A stretch of 64,000 bases of DNA from Kumtagia sp963820075 (GTDB lineage: Bacteria > Pseudomonadota > Alphaproteobacteria > Rhizobiales > Rhizobiaceae), in the NCBI GenBank assembly GCA_963820075.1, contig CAWFYS010000016.1:110105-174104 (forward strand), read 5' to 3'. The notes under the pieces are model-generated. The model saw only the letters and a program-made list of their open reading frames with translations, had not been told where the DNA came from and did not search any database. Both the position numbers and the translations under genes were made by a program. Every line of letters begins with the position of its first letter. Position 1 is the stretch's first letter. This document shows, piece after piece, positions 9,136 to 17,106 of this stretch.

Positions 9136-9929
9136 GGGCCCCCTCCGGCAAATTCTGGGCGTGGGTGACCTTCGGCGTGGGTGCTGCCTATTTCTTCATC
9201 CCGCTGATCGCGACACTGGAATTCTCCCTGCGCATGCGGCGCGGCGTGTATTCCTTCGACGCCTACAGGGTGGTGCTGGGCGACATCCGTTTCCAGCAGA
9301 CCTTCCTCTATTCGATCATGATCGCGATCTTCACGATCCTGCTGGGCGTGCTGGTGGTGGTGCCGACCGCATACTGGATCCGGCTGCGCATGCCGCGCCT
9401 GCGGCCGGTCGTCGAGTTCATCACGCTCCTGCCCCTGATCATTCCGGCAATCGTGATCGTGTTCGGCTACATCCGCATGTACGGCTCGTCCTCGCCGCTG
9501 CCGTTCCTGGCGACCGCGCGCGGCGCCGACGCGCTGCTTGTCATCGGCTACACCACGCTGGCGCTGCCCTATATGTATCGCGCCGTCGACACCGGCCTGC
9601 GCACGATCGATGTGCGCACGCTGACGGAAGCGGCTCAGATTCTCGGCGCGGGATGGGCCACCATCATCGCGCGGATCATCCTGCCCAATGTGCTGATTGC
9701 CGTGCTGTCGGGCGCCTTCCTCACCTTCGCCATCGTGATCGGCGAGTTTACCATGGCGAGCCTGCTAAACCGCCCGGCCTTCGGGCCCTACCTGCAGAAC
9801 ATCGGCGCCAACCGTGCCTACGAGCCGGCGGCGCTCGCCATCATCGCCTTCGCGATCACCTGGGGGTGCATGTCGGTTATCCAGATCCTTTCGCGGTTCG
9901 CGCCGAAATCGGCCAATCGCCCGAACTGA
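9132..9929 (+). CDS. ABC transporter permease
   Basis: A 265-residue second permease of the importer, with about six hydrophobic segments and an EAA-type loop (TLTEAAQILGAGWATIIARIILPN) near residue 170. The ATG at 9132 overlaps the previous stop as ATGA, indicating translational coupling; a GTG nine bases upstream is less likely. The PotC-like length and position as second permease fit spermidine/putrescine-type or ferric-type importers. The ATPase follows after 19 bases. Confidence 0.88.
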   Translation: MRAPSGKFWAWVTFGVGAAYFFIPLIATLEFSLRMRRGVYSFDAYRVVLGDIRFQQTFLYSIMIAIFTILLGVLVVVPTAYWIRLRMPRLRPVVEFITLLPLIIPAIVIVFGYIRMYGSSSPLPFLATARGADALLVIGYTTLALPYMYRAVDTGLRTIDVRTLTEAAQILGAGWATIIARIILPNVLIAVLSGAFLTFAIVIGEFTMASLLNRPAFGPYLQNIGANRAYEPAALAIIAFAITWGCMSVIQILSRFAPKSANRPN

Positions 9930-9948
9930 ACCCGAGAAGGCCGAAGGC

Positions 9949-11013
9949 ATGGCAGACACGTTTCTCAACATCCGGAACCTTCGAAAGGCCTTCGGCCCGA
10001 CGACCGTCGTCCAGGATTTCGACCTTGAAGTAGCCACCGGCGAGTTCGTCTCCTTCCTCGGCCCGTCCGGTTGCGGCAAGACCACGGTGCTGCGTATGGT
10101 CGCTGGTTTCGAGCAGCCGACGGCGGGCAGCATCATCGTCGGGGGAAAGGACGTCACCGGCCTCAAGCCCAACCAGCGCAATGTCGGCATGGTTTTCCAG
10201 GCCTACGCGCTGTTTCCCAATCTCACCGTCGCCCAGAACGTCGCTTTCGGACTGAAGGTCGCTGGCATGGCGAAGGCCGAAGCCGACAGGCGCGTGGCCG
10301 AGATGCTGTCCATCATCAAGCTGCCGGACTTCGGCGACCGCTACCCTTACCAGCTTTCGGGCGGTCAGCAGCAGCGCGTCGCGCTTGCCCGCGCGCTGGC
10401 GCCGAAGCCGAAGCTGCTGTTGCTCGACGAGCCATTGTCGGCGCTCGACGCCAAGGTACGCCTGTCGCTGCGCGACGAGATCCGTTCGATCCAGAAATCG
10501 CTCGGCATCACCACCATCTTCGTGACGCATGACCAGGAAGAAGCCCTGTCGATGTCGGACCGCATCGTCGTGATGTATGGCGGCAAGGTCGAGCAGGTCG
10601 GAACGCCGTTCGACATATACAACCGTCCTGCGACGCGCTTCGTTGCCAATTTCGTCGGCACGCTCAATCTTCTGGAGGGAACCGTGACCAATGCCGCCAC
10701 GGGTGCGGCCCGCGTCGGTTCACAGGACATATCGCTCACGGGCAAGCTGAACGGATCGAAAACCGGCGACCAGCTTTCACTCGCCTTGCGCCCCGAGGCG
10801 ATCGCGCTCGGGCCCCGGCCCGGCCACGACACCAGCCTTGCCGGCCAGATTCATGAAGTGCACTTTCTGGGCTCGGTGATCCGCGTACGCGTCGGCGTCG
10901 GGCGGAACATCGTGTCGCTCGACACCTTCAACAATTCATCGACGCCGCCGCCGGCGGTCGGCGAGCAGACGGAGATCAGCTTCTCGTCCAAGGATTTGCT
11001 GGTCCTGCACTGA
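9949..11013 (+). CDS. ABC transporter ATP-binding protein (PotA/FbpC-like)
   Basis: A 354-residue ATPase that drives the upstream importer. Visible motifs are Walker A GPSGCGKTT (38-46), Q-loop MVFQAYALFP (81-90), signature LSGGQQQRV (136-144), Walker B LLLLDEP (156-162) and the H-loop TTIFVTHDQEEAL. A C-terminal TOBE-type beta domain of about 100 residues follows, as in PotA, FbpC and UgpC. The ATG at 9949 was chosen because homology begins at MADTFLNIRNL; the frame is open further upstream inside the permease. The TGA is the first base triplet of a dispersed repeat, so the operon ends where the repeat begins. Confidence 0.92.
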   Translation: MADTFLNIRNLRKAFGPTTVVQDFDLEVATGEFVSFLGPSGCGKTTVLRMVAGFEQPTAGSIIVGGKDVTGLKPNQRNVGMVFQAYALFPNLTVAQNVAFGLKVAGMAKAEADRRVAEMLSIIKLPDFGDRYPYQLSGGQQQRVALARALAPKPKLLLLDEPLSALDAKVRLSLRDEIRSIQKSLGITTIFVTHDQEEALSMSDRIVVMYGGKVEQVGTPFDIYNRPATRFVANFVGTLNLLEGTVTNAATGAARVGSQDISLTGKLNGSKTGDQLSLALRPEAIALGPRPGHDTSLAGQIHEVHFLGSVIRVRVGVGRNIVSLDTFNNSSTPPPAVGEQTEISFSSKDLLVLH

Positions 11014-11115
11014 GCAGGTTCCGGAAAAGTGTGTCACGGTTTTCCGACAGAAACCTGCGACCAAACAAGAGGCTAAGCAGGCGAAGCGTGGGCGAAGCCA
11101 CGCAAGTCTGCTTAG
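11011..11115 (+). repeat. Two-hairpin dispersed repeat (family A), copy 1
   Basis: About 105 bases beginning at the ATPase stop codon. Arm one pairs GCAGGTT and GGAAAA with TTTTCC and AACCTGC. Arm two pairs GCAGGCGAAGCGTGG with CCACGC and CTGC around GCGAAG. The same element recurs at 12908, 14790-15069 (three tandem units), 23141, 29005 and 30181. Confidence 0.85.
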
Positions 11116-11184
11116 GGCCCGGCGAAGCCTGGGGCGTCCCGGATACCAGGGCTCCGAATCCGGGTTAACGGGACCACGATTCAA

Positions 11185-11330
11185 CCCCCTCTCCGGCCGC
11201 TTCGCGGCCACCTCTCCCCCGCTTCGCAAGAAGCTTCGCAGGGGCGAGGAAACGCGCGGCCGGACCGCTTGGCGCCTTTCCTCGCCCCCGCAGGGGGAGA
11301 GGTGGCTTGCGAAGCAAGACGGAGAGGGGG
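11185..11330. repeat. RIME-like intergenic palindromic repeat
   Basis: A long palindrome bounded by CCCCCTCTCCGG and its near complement GACGGAGAGGGGG, with the inner arms CGGCCGCTTCGCGGCC and the pair CACCTCTCCCCC / GGGGGAGAGGTGG. It lies between the ABC operon and the cyclase gene. Together with the family A repeat it accounts for most of the 410-base gap. Confidence 0.75.
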
Positions 11331-11423
11331 ATTTTCGCTCTTCGTTAATCCGAGTTCTGAGCCCTGTCCCGGATACTGCGCCACTTGCGCGAACCTGCCC
11401 GGCCATGCAGTCTACCGGTGCTC

Positions 11424-12644
11424 ATGAAGTATGGCGAGATTCAACAGATAGCGGCCTGGGTCGCCGCGACTGGCCTGGAGGGTGCCACCGAACTCTCGCT
11501 CCTGAACGGCTTTTGCGAGCGGGTGAGGGCGGCTGGCCTCGAACTCGGCCGCGCCATCGTCATCATCGATACGCTGCATCCCATCTATGAGGGACGCGGC
11601 TTTCGCTGGCGTGAGGATGAGACCGATGAGGCGCCGCTGCTGGAATTCAGGCGTGACGCCGACGGCGCCACGGATGGTTGGCAGAACAGCCCGTTTTATC
11701 ACCTGATCCAGCAGGGCGGCGGCGAGTTGCGGTGCCGGCTGCACGCCGGCGAGACCGCGGGGTTTGACGCGATTGAAGAACTGCGCGCCGACGGCCAGAC
11801 GGATTATTTCGCGAAAGTGCACTTGTTCGCGCCGGATGCGATCCTTGGCGAGATGGATAATCTGGCGACACGCTGGACCACGGCCAGGCGGAGCGGCTTC
11901 ACGGGCGATGAAATCGCGGCGCTCCGCTACCTTACTCCGATCCTGGGCCTTGCCATCAAGGCGGCATCGCTGGCGCGCGTGCCCGTCGCCGTGGTCGAGA
12001 CCTATCTCGGCCGCGATGCCGGGCGCCGCGTGTTGCAGGGGCGCATGAGCCGCGGCATCGCAGAGACGCTGAACGCGGTGCTGTGGTTCTCGGATATGCG
12101 CGGCTATACGACGCTGTCGGAAACCATTTCCTCCGATCAACTGATCCCGCTGCTCAACGACTATGCCGAGGCGGTCATTTCGGCCGTCCATGGCGCCGGC
12201 GGCGATGTTCTGAAACTGATGGGCGACGGCACGCTGGCTATCTTCACCGATTCCGATCCGGCCAATGCCTGCGTTGCCGCGATGCGGGCGGAAGCCGATT
12301 TGAGGCTTCGCCTCGCCGAACTCAACCGGCGGCGCGCCTCGGCCGGCGAGCCGGTCAGCACGATCTATCTCGGCCTGCATGTCGGCGACGTATTCTACGG
12401 CAATATCGGCAGCCCGGAGCGGCTCGACTTCACCGTCGTGGGCCAGGCGGTCAACGAGGCCAGCCGCATCGCTTCAATGTGCCGTTCCGTCGACCGGCAT
12501 GTGCTGTTCTCGCCGACGTTCTTCACCGCTCTGCCGGAGGAGGAACGCAGGAAGCTCGTGTCGGTCGGCCGCTACGCGCTGCGCGGCGTCGGCCGGGCGC
12601 AGGAACTCTTCACGCTCGACCCTGAACTCGTGTCGGAACCGTAG
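11424..12644 (+). CDS. Class III adenylate cyclase
   Basis: A 406-residue soluble nucleotidyl cyclase. The C-terminal cyclase homology domain (about 215-380) has both metal aspartates, D224 (WFSDMRGYT) and D268 (KLMGDGTLAIF). It also has the adenine-selecting K264 and D335 (DFTVVG) and the transition-state N344 and R348 (VNEASR), so it should make cAMP from ATP. The N-terminal 200 residues lack a named domain; such regions usually sense or dimerise. ATG 11424 was chosen; a GTG at 11418 and further upstream codons are possible. It stands alone between repeat-rich gaps. A cAMP role in carbon control of the adjacent transport operons is conceivable but unproven. Confidence 0.9.
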   Translation: MKYGEIQQIAAWVAATGLEGATELSLLNGFCERVRAAGLELGRAIVIIDTLHPIYEGRGFRWREDETDEAPLLEFRRDADGATDGWQNSPFYHLIQQGGGELRCRLHAGETAGFDAIEELRADGQTDYFAKVHLFAPDAILGEMDNLATRWTTARRSGFTGDEIAALRYLTPILGLAIKAASLARVPVAVVETYLGRDAGRRVLQGRMSRGIAETLNAVLWFSDMRGYTTLSETISSDQLIPLLNDYAEAVISAVHGAGGDVLKLMGDGTLAIFTDSDPANACVAAMRAEADLRLRLAELNRRRASAGEPVSTIYLGLHVGDVFYGNIGSPERLDFTVVGQAVNEASRIASMCRSVDRHVLFSPTFFTALPEEERRKLVSVGRYALRGVGRAQELFTLDPELVSEP

Positions 12645-12861
12645 ACGCTCTTCGGCAGAGTTCGCTCCTTCCGCCGTCCCGATCGCACCGGGTTCGCCAC
12701 AGTTGCCTGCGGCGGCCAGCACCCTCCGAATGCCGATATGTGAAGGAAGCCGTGCCGCAGGCGGCCTGCGGAGCCTGCCCGACACGCCCTTTTGCCGGCG
12801 AAAATGATCGAAGGTCAAATCGCCGCTTGACTCGGGCTGGCACCTCATGCATTTTGGATAA

Positions 12862-12876
12862 TAGGTCAGACCAATT
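12862..12876. promoter_or_regulatory. FadR-subfamily GntR operator-like palindrome
   Basis: AGGTCAGACCAATT, read on the other strand as AATTGGTCTGACCTA, matches the general operator form TTGGTCNGACCAA bound by FadR-subfamily GntR regulators. It lies about 140 bases upstream of the GntR gene and overlaps a -10-like GATAAT (12857-12862). It is therefore a good candidate for autoregulation of gntR and perhaps of the TRAP operon. Apart from this site and the repeat that follows, nothing is seen in 12645-13017. Confidence 0.5.
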
Positions 12877-12907
12877 TACCGATGAGGAGTCGGCGGCTGA
12901 TCCCATT

Positions 12908-13000
12908 GCAGGTTCCGGAAGAACACCCTACGGTTTCTCGGCGGTGATCTGCGACGAAACAACAACTAAGCAGGCGCGGCGAAGCCACGCGGGCCTGCTT
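12908..13000 (+). repeat. Two-hairpin dispersed repeat (family A), divergent copy
   Basis: A degenerate member of the family seen at 11011. It keeps GCAGGTTCCGGAA, CTGCGACGAAACAA, CAGGCGCGGCGAAGCCACGC and CCTGCTT, but has lost the perfect first hairpin. It ends just before the GntR ribosome-binding site. Confidence 0.65.
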
Positions 13001-13017
13001 GGGAGGAGCCGGCAGTC

Positions 13018-13752
13018 ATGCCGATCGAAACAATCGTCCCACGCAGGCTCTATCGCCAGGTGGCGGAGCAACTGCGCCAGCTCTTCGACAGCGGCGAGTT
13101 CGCGGTCGGCGATCGCTTGCCGCCCGAGCGGGAGTTGGCGGAGCGCATGGGCATTTCCCGCCCGACGATCCGCGAGGCGCTGATTGCGCTTGAAGTGGAA
13201 GGCCGGGTGCGGATCCGCGTCGGTTCGGGGATCTATGTCACCGAACCATCGCGCCTGCCGACCAACCCGACCACCGACGAGGGCCCGTTCGAGCTTCTTC
13301 GGGCGCGCGAGTTCGTCGAAGGCGCGGTCGCCGAGGAAGCAGCGCGCCTGGCGACGCCGGATGACATCGCGGCCCTCGACGATATTCTGCTGCGCATGGA
13401 AGACAAGCCGCATCCCAATCAGGCCACGATTGCGCTCGACCGGGAGTTTCATACGACGATCGCTTCCATCATCGGCAATGCTGTTGTTGCGCGGGTGATC
13501 GGCGAGTTGTTCGATCAGCGCATGAATCCGTATTTCGAGCGGCTTTCCAGCTATTTCGAGGATCGCAAGACCTGGTTCTCGGCTCTGCAGGAGCATCGTG
13601 TCGTGCGCGACGCTATCGCCGCCGGCGATCCGAAGCGAGCCAAGGCCGCCATGCAGGAGCACCTGCGCAGGTCTCAGGAGCGCTTCTCGATCAGCTTTCG
13701 GGACATGCCGGCTAAGAAGAATCGGGAGGCGGCAACCGGCCACGCGGATTGA
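13018..13752 (+). CDS. GntR family transcriptional regulator, FadR subfamily
   Basis: A 244-residue regulator. Residues 5-75 form the winged helix-turn-helix (LYRQVAEQLRQLF, LPPERELAERMGISRPTIREAL, GSGIYV). Residues about 95-225 form an all-helical FCD ligand domain with the aspartate/histidine pattern of its metal site (LDREFH, QEHRVV, MQEHLRR). The ATG at 13018 follows GGGAGGAG. It is 39 bases upstream of the TRAP transporter genes and is probably their substrate-responsive repressor, like UxuR/ExuR/LgoR-type sugar-acid regulators. The palindrome at 12862 is a plausible operator. The effector is inferred from neighbours to be an aldonate or uronate-like sugar acid. Confidence 0.88.
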   Translation: MPIETIVPRRLYRQVAEQLRQLFDSGEFAVGDRLPPERELAERMGISRPTIREALIALEVEGRVRIRVGSGIYVTEPSRLPTNPTTDEGPFELLRAREFVEGAVAEEAARLATPDDIAALDDILLRMEDKPHPNQATIALDREFHTTIASIIGNAVVARVIGELFDQRMNPYFERLSSYFEDRKTWFSALQEHRVVRDAIAAGDPKRAKAAMQEHLRRSQERFSISFRDMPAKKNREAATGHAD

Positions 13753-13791
13753 CGGCCGGCGGTTTCAAGAAATCAACCTAGGGAGAAGGAC

Positions 13792-14766
13792 ATGAAATTT
13801 CGATTGGCAGCCACGTTCGGAGCGCTCGCCGCTCTCGCTTTAACGGTCCCGTCGGCGCTCGCGCAGACGGCGCTTAAATGGGCGCATGTTTACGAGACCT
13901 CCGAGCCCTTTCACACGGAGTCCGTCTGGGCGGCGGAGGAGATCGGCAAGCGCACCGAGGGGCGCTACAAGGTCGACGTTTTTCCCGCCTCGCAGCTTGG
14001 CAAGGAGTCGGACCTCAACCAGGGCCTTACACTGGGCACGGTCGACATCATTATTTCCGGATCGAGCTTCGCGGCGCGCGAATATCCGCCTATCGGCGTC
14101 ACCTACTTCCCCTTTATCTTCCGCGATGCCGATCATCTGCTCAAATACACCAAGAGCGATACCTACAAGGCGCTGACCAAGGGCTACGAGGAAAAGTCGG
14201 GCCATCACATCGCGGCCACGACTTATTACGGGACGCGGCACACGACCTCCAACCGTCCGATCGCCAAATGCGCCGACATGGAGGGCCTCAAGATGCGCGT
14301 GCCGGACGTTCCGGCCTATCTCGCCATGCCGCGCGCCTGCGGCGCCAACACCGCGCCGATCGCCTTCGCCGAGGTCTATCTGGCGCTGCAGAACGGCACC
14401 GTCGAGGCGCAGGAAAACCCGCTGACCACGATCGACGCGAAGAAGTTCTTCGAAGTTCAGAAAAACATCGTGCTTACGGGCCATATCGTCGACCACCTCA
14501 ACACAATCGTGTCGCAATCGCGCTGGTCGCAGCTTTCGGATGAGGACAAGCAGATTTTCACCGAGGTGATGCAGGAGGCGGCCGCGCGCGCCACGGCAAC
14601 GATCGTCGCGCGCGAGAAGGAACTGGTCCAGGTGTTCAAGGATCGCGGCCTCACCGTGACCGAGATCGAACGCGCCGACTTCGAAAAAAATGTGATGGAG
14701 AAGGTCACTTTCGAGGAGTTCGGCTACAACAAGGCCGACTGGGAAGCGATCCGCGCCATTCAGTAG
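13792..14766 (+). CDS. dctP: TRAP transporter substrate-binding protein DctP
   Basis: A 324-residue periplasmic solute receptor with a signal peptide ending ALA (cleavage about residue 24). The DctP family features GKESDLNQGLTLGTVDI, PIAFAEVYLALQNGTVEAQENP (near 190-210) and the conserved arginine region near MRVPDVPAY are present. Such proteins bind carboxylates, here probably a sugar acid, and hand them to the DctQM membrane pair. A strong ribosome-binding site (GGGAGAAGGA) precedes the ATG. A 354-base block of tandem repeats separates it from dctQ, which probably gives it a separate mRNA end and a higher level than the permease. Confidence 0.92.
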   Translation: MKFRLAATFGALAALALTVPSALAQTALKWAHVYETSEPFHTESVWAAEEIGKRTEGRYKVDVFPASQLGKESDLNQGLTLGTVDIIISGSSFAAREYPPIGVTYFPFIFRDADHLLKYTKSDTYKALTKGYEEKSGHHIAATTYYGTRHTTSNRPIAKCADMEGLKMRVPDVPAYLAMPRACGANTAPIAFAEVYLALQNGTVEAQENPLTTIDAKKFFEVQKNIVLTGHIVDHLNTIVSQSRWSQLSDEDKQIFTEVMQEAAARATATIVAREKELVQVFKDRGLTVTEIERADFEKNVMEKVTFEEFGYNKADWEAIRAIQ

Positions 14767-14789
14767 CGCGTCTGGTCCGGCGCCCGCAG

Positions 14790-15069
14790 GGTTATCCGAC
14801 AGAAGCCCGCGACAAAACAAAAGGCCAGGCAGGGCAAGCGTGGGCGAAGCCACGCAAGCCTGCCTAAGCAGGTTTCGGAAAAGTGTCGCACGGTTTTCCG
14901 ACAAAAGCCCGCGACAAAACAAAAGTCCAGGCAGGCCAAGCGTGGGCGAAGCCACGCAAGCCTGCCTAAGCAGGTTTCGGAAAAGTGTCGCACGGTTTTC
15001 CGACAAAAACCTGCGACAAAACAAAAGGCCAGGCAGGGCAAGCGTGGGCGAAGCCACGCAAGCCTGCTT
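14790..15069 (+). repeat. Three tandem units of the family A repeat between dctP and dctQ
   Basis: Three near-identical copies of the two-hairpin repeat in head-to-tail order. Units two and three are exactly 102 bases apart (TAAGCAGG at 14865 and 14967); the first is truncated on its left. Each unit has an arm built on GCAGGTTTCGGAAAA / TTTTCCG...CCTGC and an arm built on CAGGC...GCGTGG / CCACGC...GCCTG. They fill nearly all of the dctP-dctQ gap. There are no spacers, so this is not CRISPR. It may act as an mRNA-stabilising or attenuating block. Confidence 0.9.
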
Positions 15070-15120
15070 GGCGCCGGACCATCCGGTCCAAATTTCAGCA
15101 CGACCCCATTTCGGAGGCTG

Positions 15121-15696
15121 ATGATGATCGAGGAACACCATACCCAGGTTACCGCCGAGGAGATCGCGCATGCCTTCGAGGAGGAGGCCGCGCCGATCGA
15201 CCTGTCGCATCACGGTTTCGAGGACTGGATCACCCTTGCCGTCTTCTGGGGCATGGTGGCTTGCGTCTTCCTGCAATTCTTCACGCGCTATGCGTTGAAC
15301 AACAGTCTTGCCTGGACCGAGGAGATCGCAATCAACGCGCTGGTGGTCGTCGTCTTCCTCGGCGCCTCGATGTGCGTGCGCACATCGCGCCACATCCATG
15401 TGGACGTGCTCTATCACTATCTGTCGCCGGGTGCGGCCCGGGTCCTGGCGCTTTTTGTCGACGCCGTCCGCGTCGGCTTCTTCGCCTATGGGTCGTGGCT
15501 GATGTGGCGCTATGTTTCGATCGTGGCGCACGAGCGTATGGTCACGGTCAACCTGCCGCGCCGCTGGTTCTTCTACGCCATTCTTGCGGGCTTCGTGTTG
15601 ATGTTCATCCGCTCGATCCAGGTCTTTATCGCCAATTACCGGCGTGGCTATTCGGTGCTTGAACGCCCGGGCGCCTTTGAAACAGCGGGGAGCTGA
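15121..15696 (+). CDS. dctQ: TRAP transporter small permease DctQ
   Basis: A 191-residue small integral membrane subunit with four hydrophobic segments (WITLAVFWGMVACVFLQFF, INALVVVVFLGASM, ALFVDAVRVGFFAYGSWL, FFYAILAGFVLMFI) and the family motif AWTEEIAINALV. It pairs with DctM to carry the substrate presented by DctP, using a sodium gradient. GGAG at 15113 could serve the first ATG (15121) or the second (15124), the latter better spaced. It follows the tandem repeat block and precedes dctM by three bases. Confidence 0.88.
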   Translation: MMIEEHHTQVTAEEIAHAFEEEAAPIDLSHHGFEDWITLAVFWGMVACVFLQFFTRYALNNSLAWTEEIAINALVVVVFLGASMCVRTSRHIHVDVLYHYLSPGAARVLALFVDAVRVGFFAYGSWLMWRYVSIVAHERMVTVNLPRRWFFYAILAGFVLMFIRSIQVFIANYRRGYSVLERPGAFETAGS

Positions 15697-15699
15697 ACG

Positions 15700-17106
15700 A
15701 TGCTGCTTCTGGTTGGAGGTTTTCTCGTCCTGATGCTGGTCGGCGTGCCGGTCGCCATTTCGATGGCTGTCGCATCCGTACTCTATCTCGTCGTCTACAA
15801 CGTCGCGCCCGACATCATCGCCGCTCAGCGCATGATCGCCGGCGTCGAGAGCTTTCCCTTGCTGGCGGTCCCCTTCTTCATCCTTGCCGGCAACCTGATG
15901 AACATAGCCGGCGTGACGGGGCGCATCTACAGCTTCGCGCTCGCCCTGGTCGGCTGGATGAAGGGCGGGCTGGCCCAGGTGAATATCATCGGCTCGGTGA
16001 TCTTCTCGGGCATGTCCGGTACCGCGCTTGCCGACGCGGCCGGCATCGGGACGATCGAAATCAAGGCCATGAAGGAACACGGCTACCCCGTCGAGGTGGC
16101 CGTCGGCGTCACGGCCGCCTCCGCGACGCTCGGGCCGATCTTCCCGCCGTCGCTGCCCTTCGTCATCTACGGCATGATGGCGAATGTCTCGATCGGCGCG
16201 CTGTTCATGGCCGGCATTCTGCCCGGCATCGTCATGACCGTGCTGATGATGCTGACGGTCGCGGTGTTCGCCTATCGGCACGGCTGGGGCTCGGACACGC
16301 CATTCGAGTTTCGGCGGCTTGCCGGCGCGACCGGCGAAGTTGCCGTCGTGTTCGGCTTCCCGCTTGCCGCCTACCTGCTGGTGCAGCTTGGATTGTCGAT
16401 CAATCTCGCGGTAGGGATCGCCCTGCTGGCGCTGATCGCCCTGGACTGGTACTTCGACTTCTCCGCGGTGATGGCGCTGATGACGCCGGTCATCCTGATC
16501 GGCGGCATGACGATGGGATGGTTCACGCCGACGGAAGCCGCCATGGCCGCCGTGATCTGGTCGCTGTTCCTCGGCCTGGTGCGCTATCGTACGATGACCA
16601 TGCGCTCGCTGGCGAAAGCCAGCTTCGACACGATCGAGACGACCGCCTCGGTGCTGTTCATCGTCACCGCCGCCTCGATCTTTGCCTGGCTGCTGACCGT
16701 CAGCCAGGCGGCGCAGGTGTTTTCCACCTTCATCTTCGCGCTCACCGAAAGCAAATGGGTGTTTCTCATCCTGGTCAACATCCTGATGCTCGTCGTCGGC
16801 TGCTTCCTCGACACGATCGCGGCAATCACCATATTGGTGCCGATCCTGATGCCTGTGGCATTGGTCTACGGCATCGATCCCGTGCACTTCGGGCTGATCA
16901 TGACGCTTAACCTCATGATCGGGCTGCTGCATCCGCCGCTTGGCATGGTGCTGTTCGTGCTGTCGCGCGTGGCCAAGCTCTCTGTCGAGAGGACGACCAT
17001 GGCGATCCTGCCCTGGCTGGTGCCGCTGCTCTTCGCCTTGCTGATCATCACTTTCGTGCCGCAGGTTACGCTCTGGCTGCCCACTCAAATGGGGTTGATC
17101 AAATGA
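15700..17106 (+). CDS. dctM: TRAP transporter large permease DctM
   Basis: A 468-residue polytopic transporter of the DctM/TRAP-T large-subunit family with 11-12 hydrophobic helices. Typical blocks are PFFILAGNLMNIAGVTGRI (about 60-80), FSGMSGTALADAAGIGTIE (about 105-125), TLGPIFPPSLPFVIYG (about 145-160), and FTPTEAAMAAVIW (about 270). It is slightly longer than the usual ~430 residues because of the loop around residues 190-240. It is the ion-coupled translocator of the DctPQM system, three bases after dctQ and overlapping the dehydrogenase gene by ATGA. Confidence 0.92.
   Translation: MLLLVGGFLVLMLVGVPVAISMAVASVLYLVVYNVAPDIIAAQRMIAGVESFPLLAVPFFILAGNLMNIAGVTGRIYSFALALVGWMKGGLAQVNIIGSVIFSGMSGTALADAAGIGTIEIKAMKEHGYPVEVAVGVTAASATLGPIFPPSLPFVIYGMMANVSIGALFMAGILPGIVMTVLMMLTVAVFAYRHGWGSDTPFEFRRLAGATGEVAVVFGFPLAAYLLVQLGLSINLAVGIALLALIALDWYFDFSAVMALMTPVILIGGMTMGWFTPTEAAMAAVIWSLFLGLVRYRTMTMRSLAKASFDTIETTASVLFIVTAASIFAWLLTVSQAAQVFSTFIFALTESKWVFLILVNILMLVVGCFLDTIAAITILVPILMPVALVYGIDPVHFGLIMTLNLMIGLLHPPLGMVLFVLSRVAKLSVERTTMAILPWLVPLLFALLIITFVPQVTLWLPTQMGLIK

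Noticed and set aside
14790..15069. CRISPR array
   Set aside because: The repeats are 102 bases long, abut without unique spacers and also occur dispersed; no cas genes are present.
14840..15121. Small protein encoded within the tandem repeats (two frames)
   Set aside because: The frames exist only because the repeat unit length is a multiple of three. They lack ribosome-binding sites, and the product is just the repeat translated.
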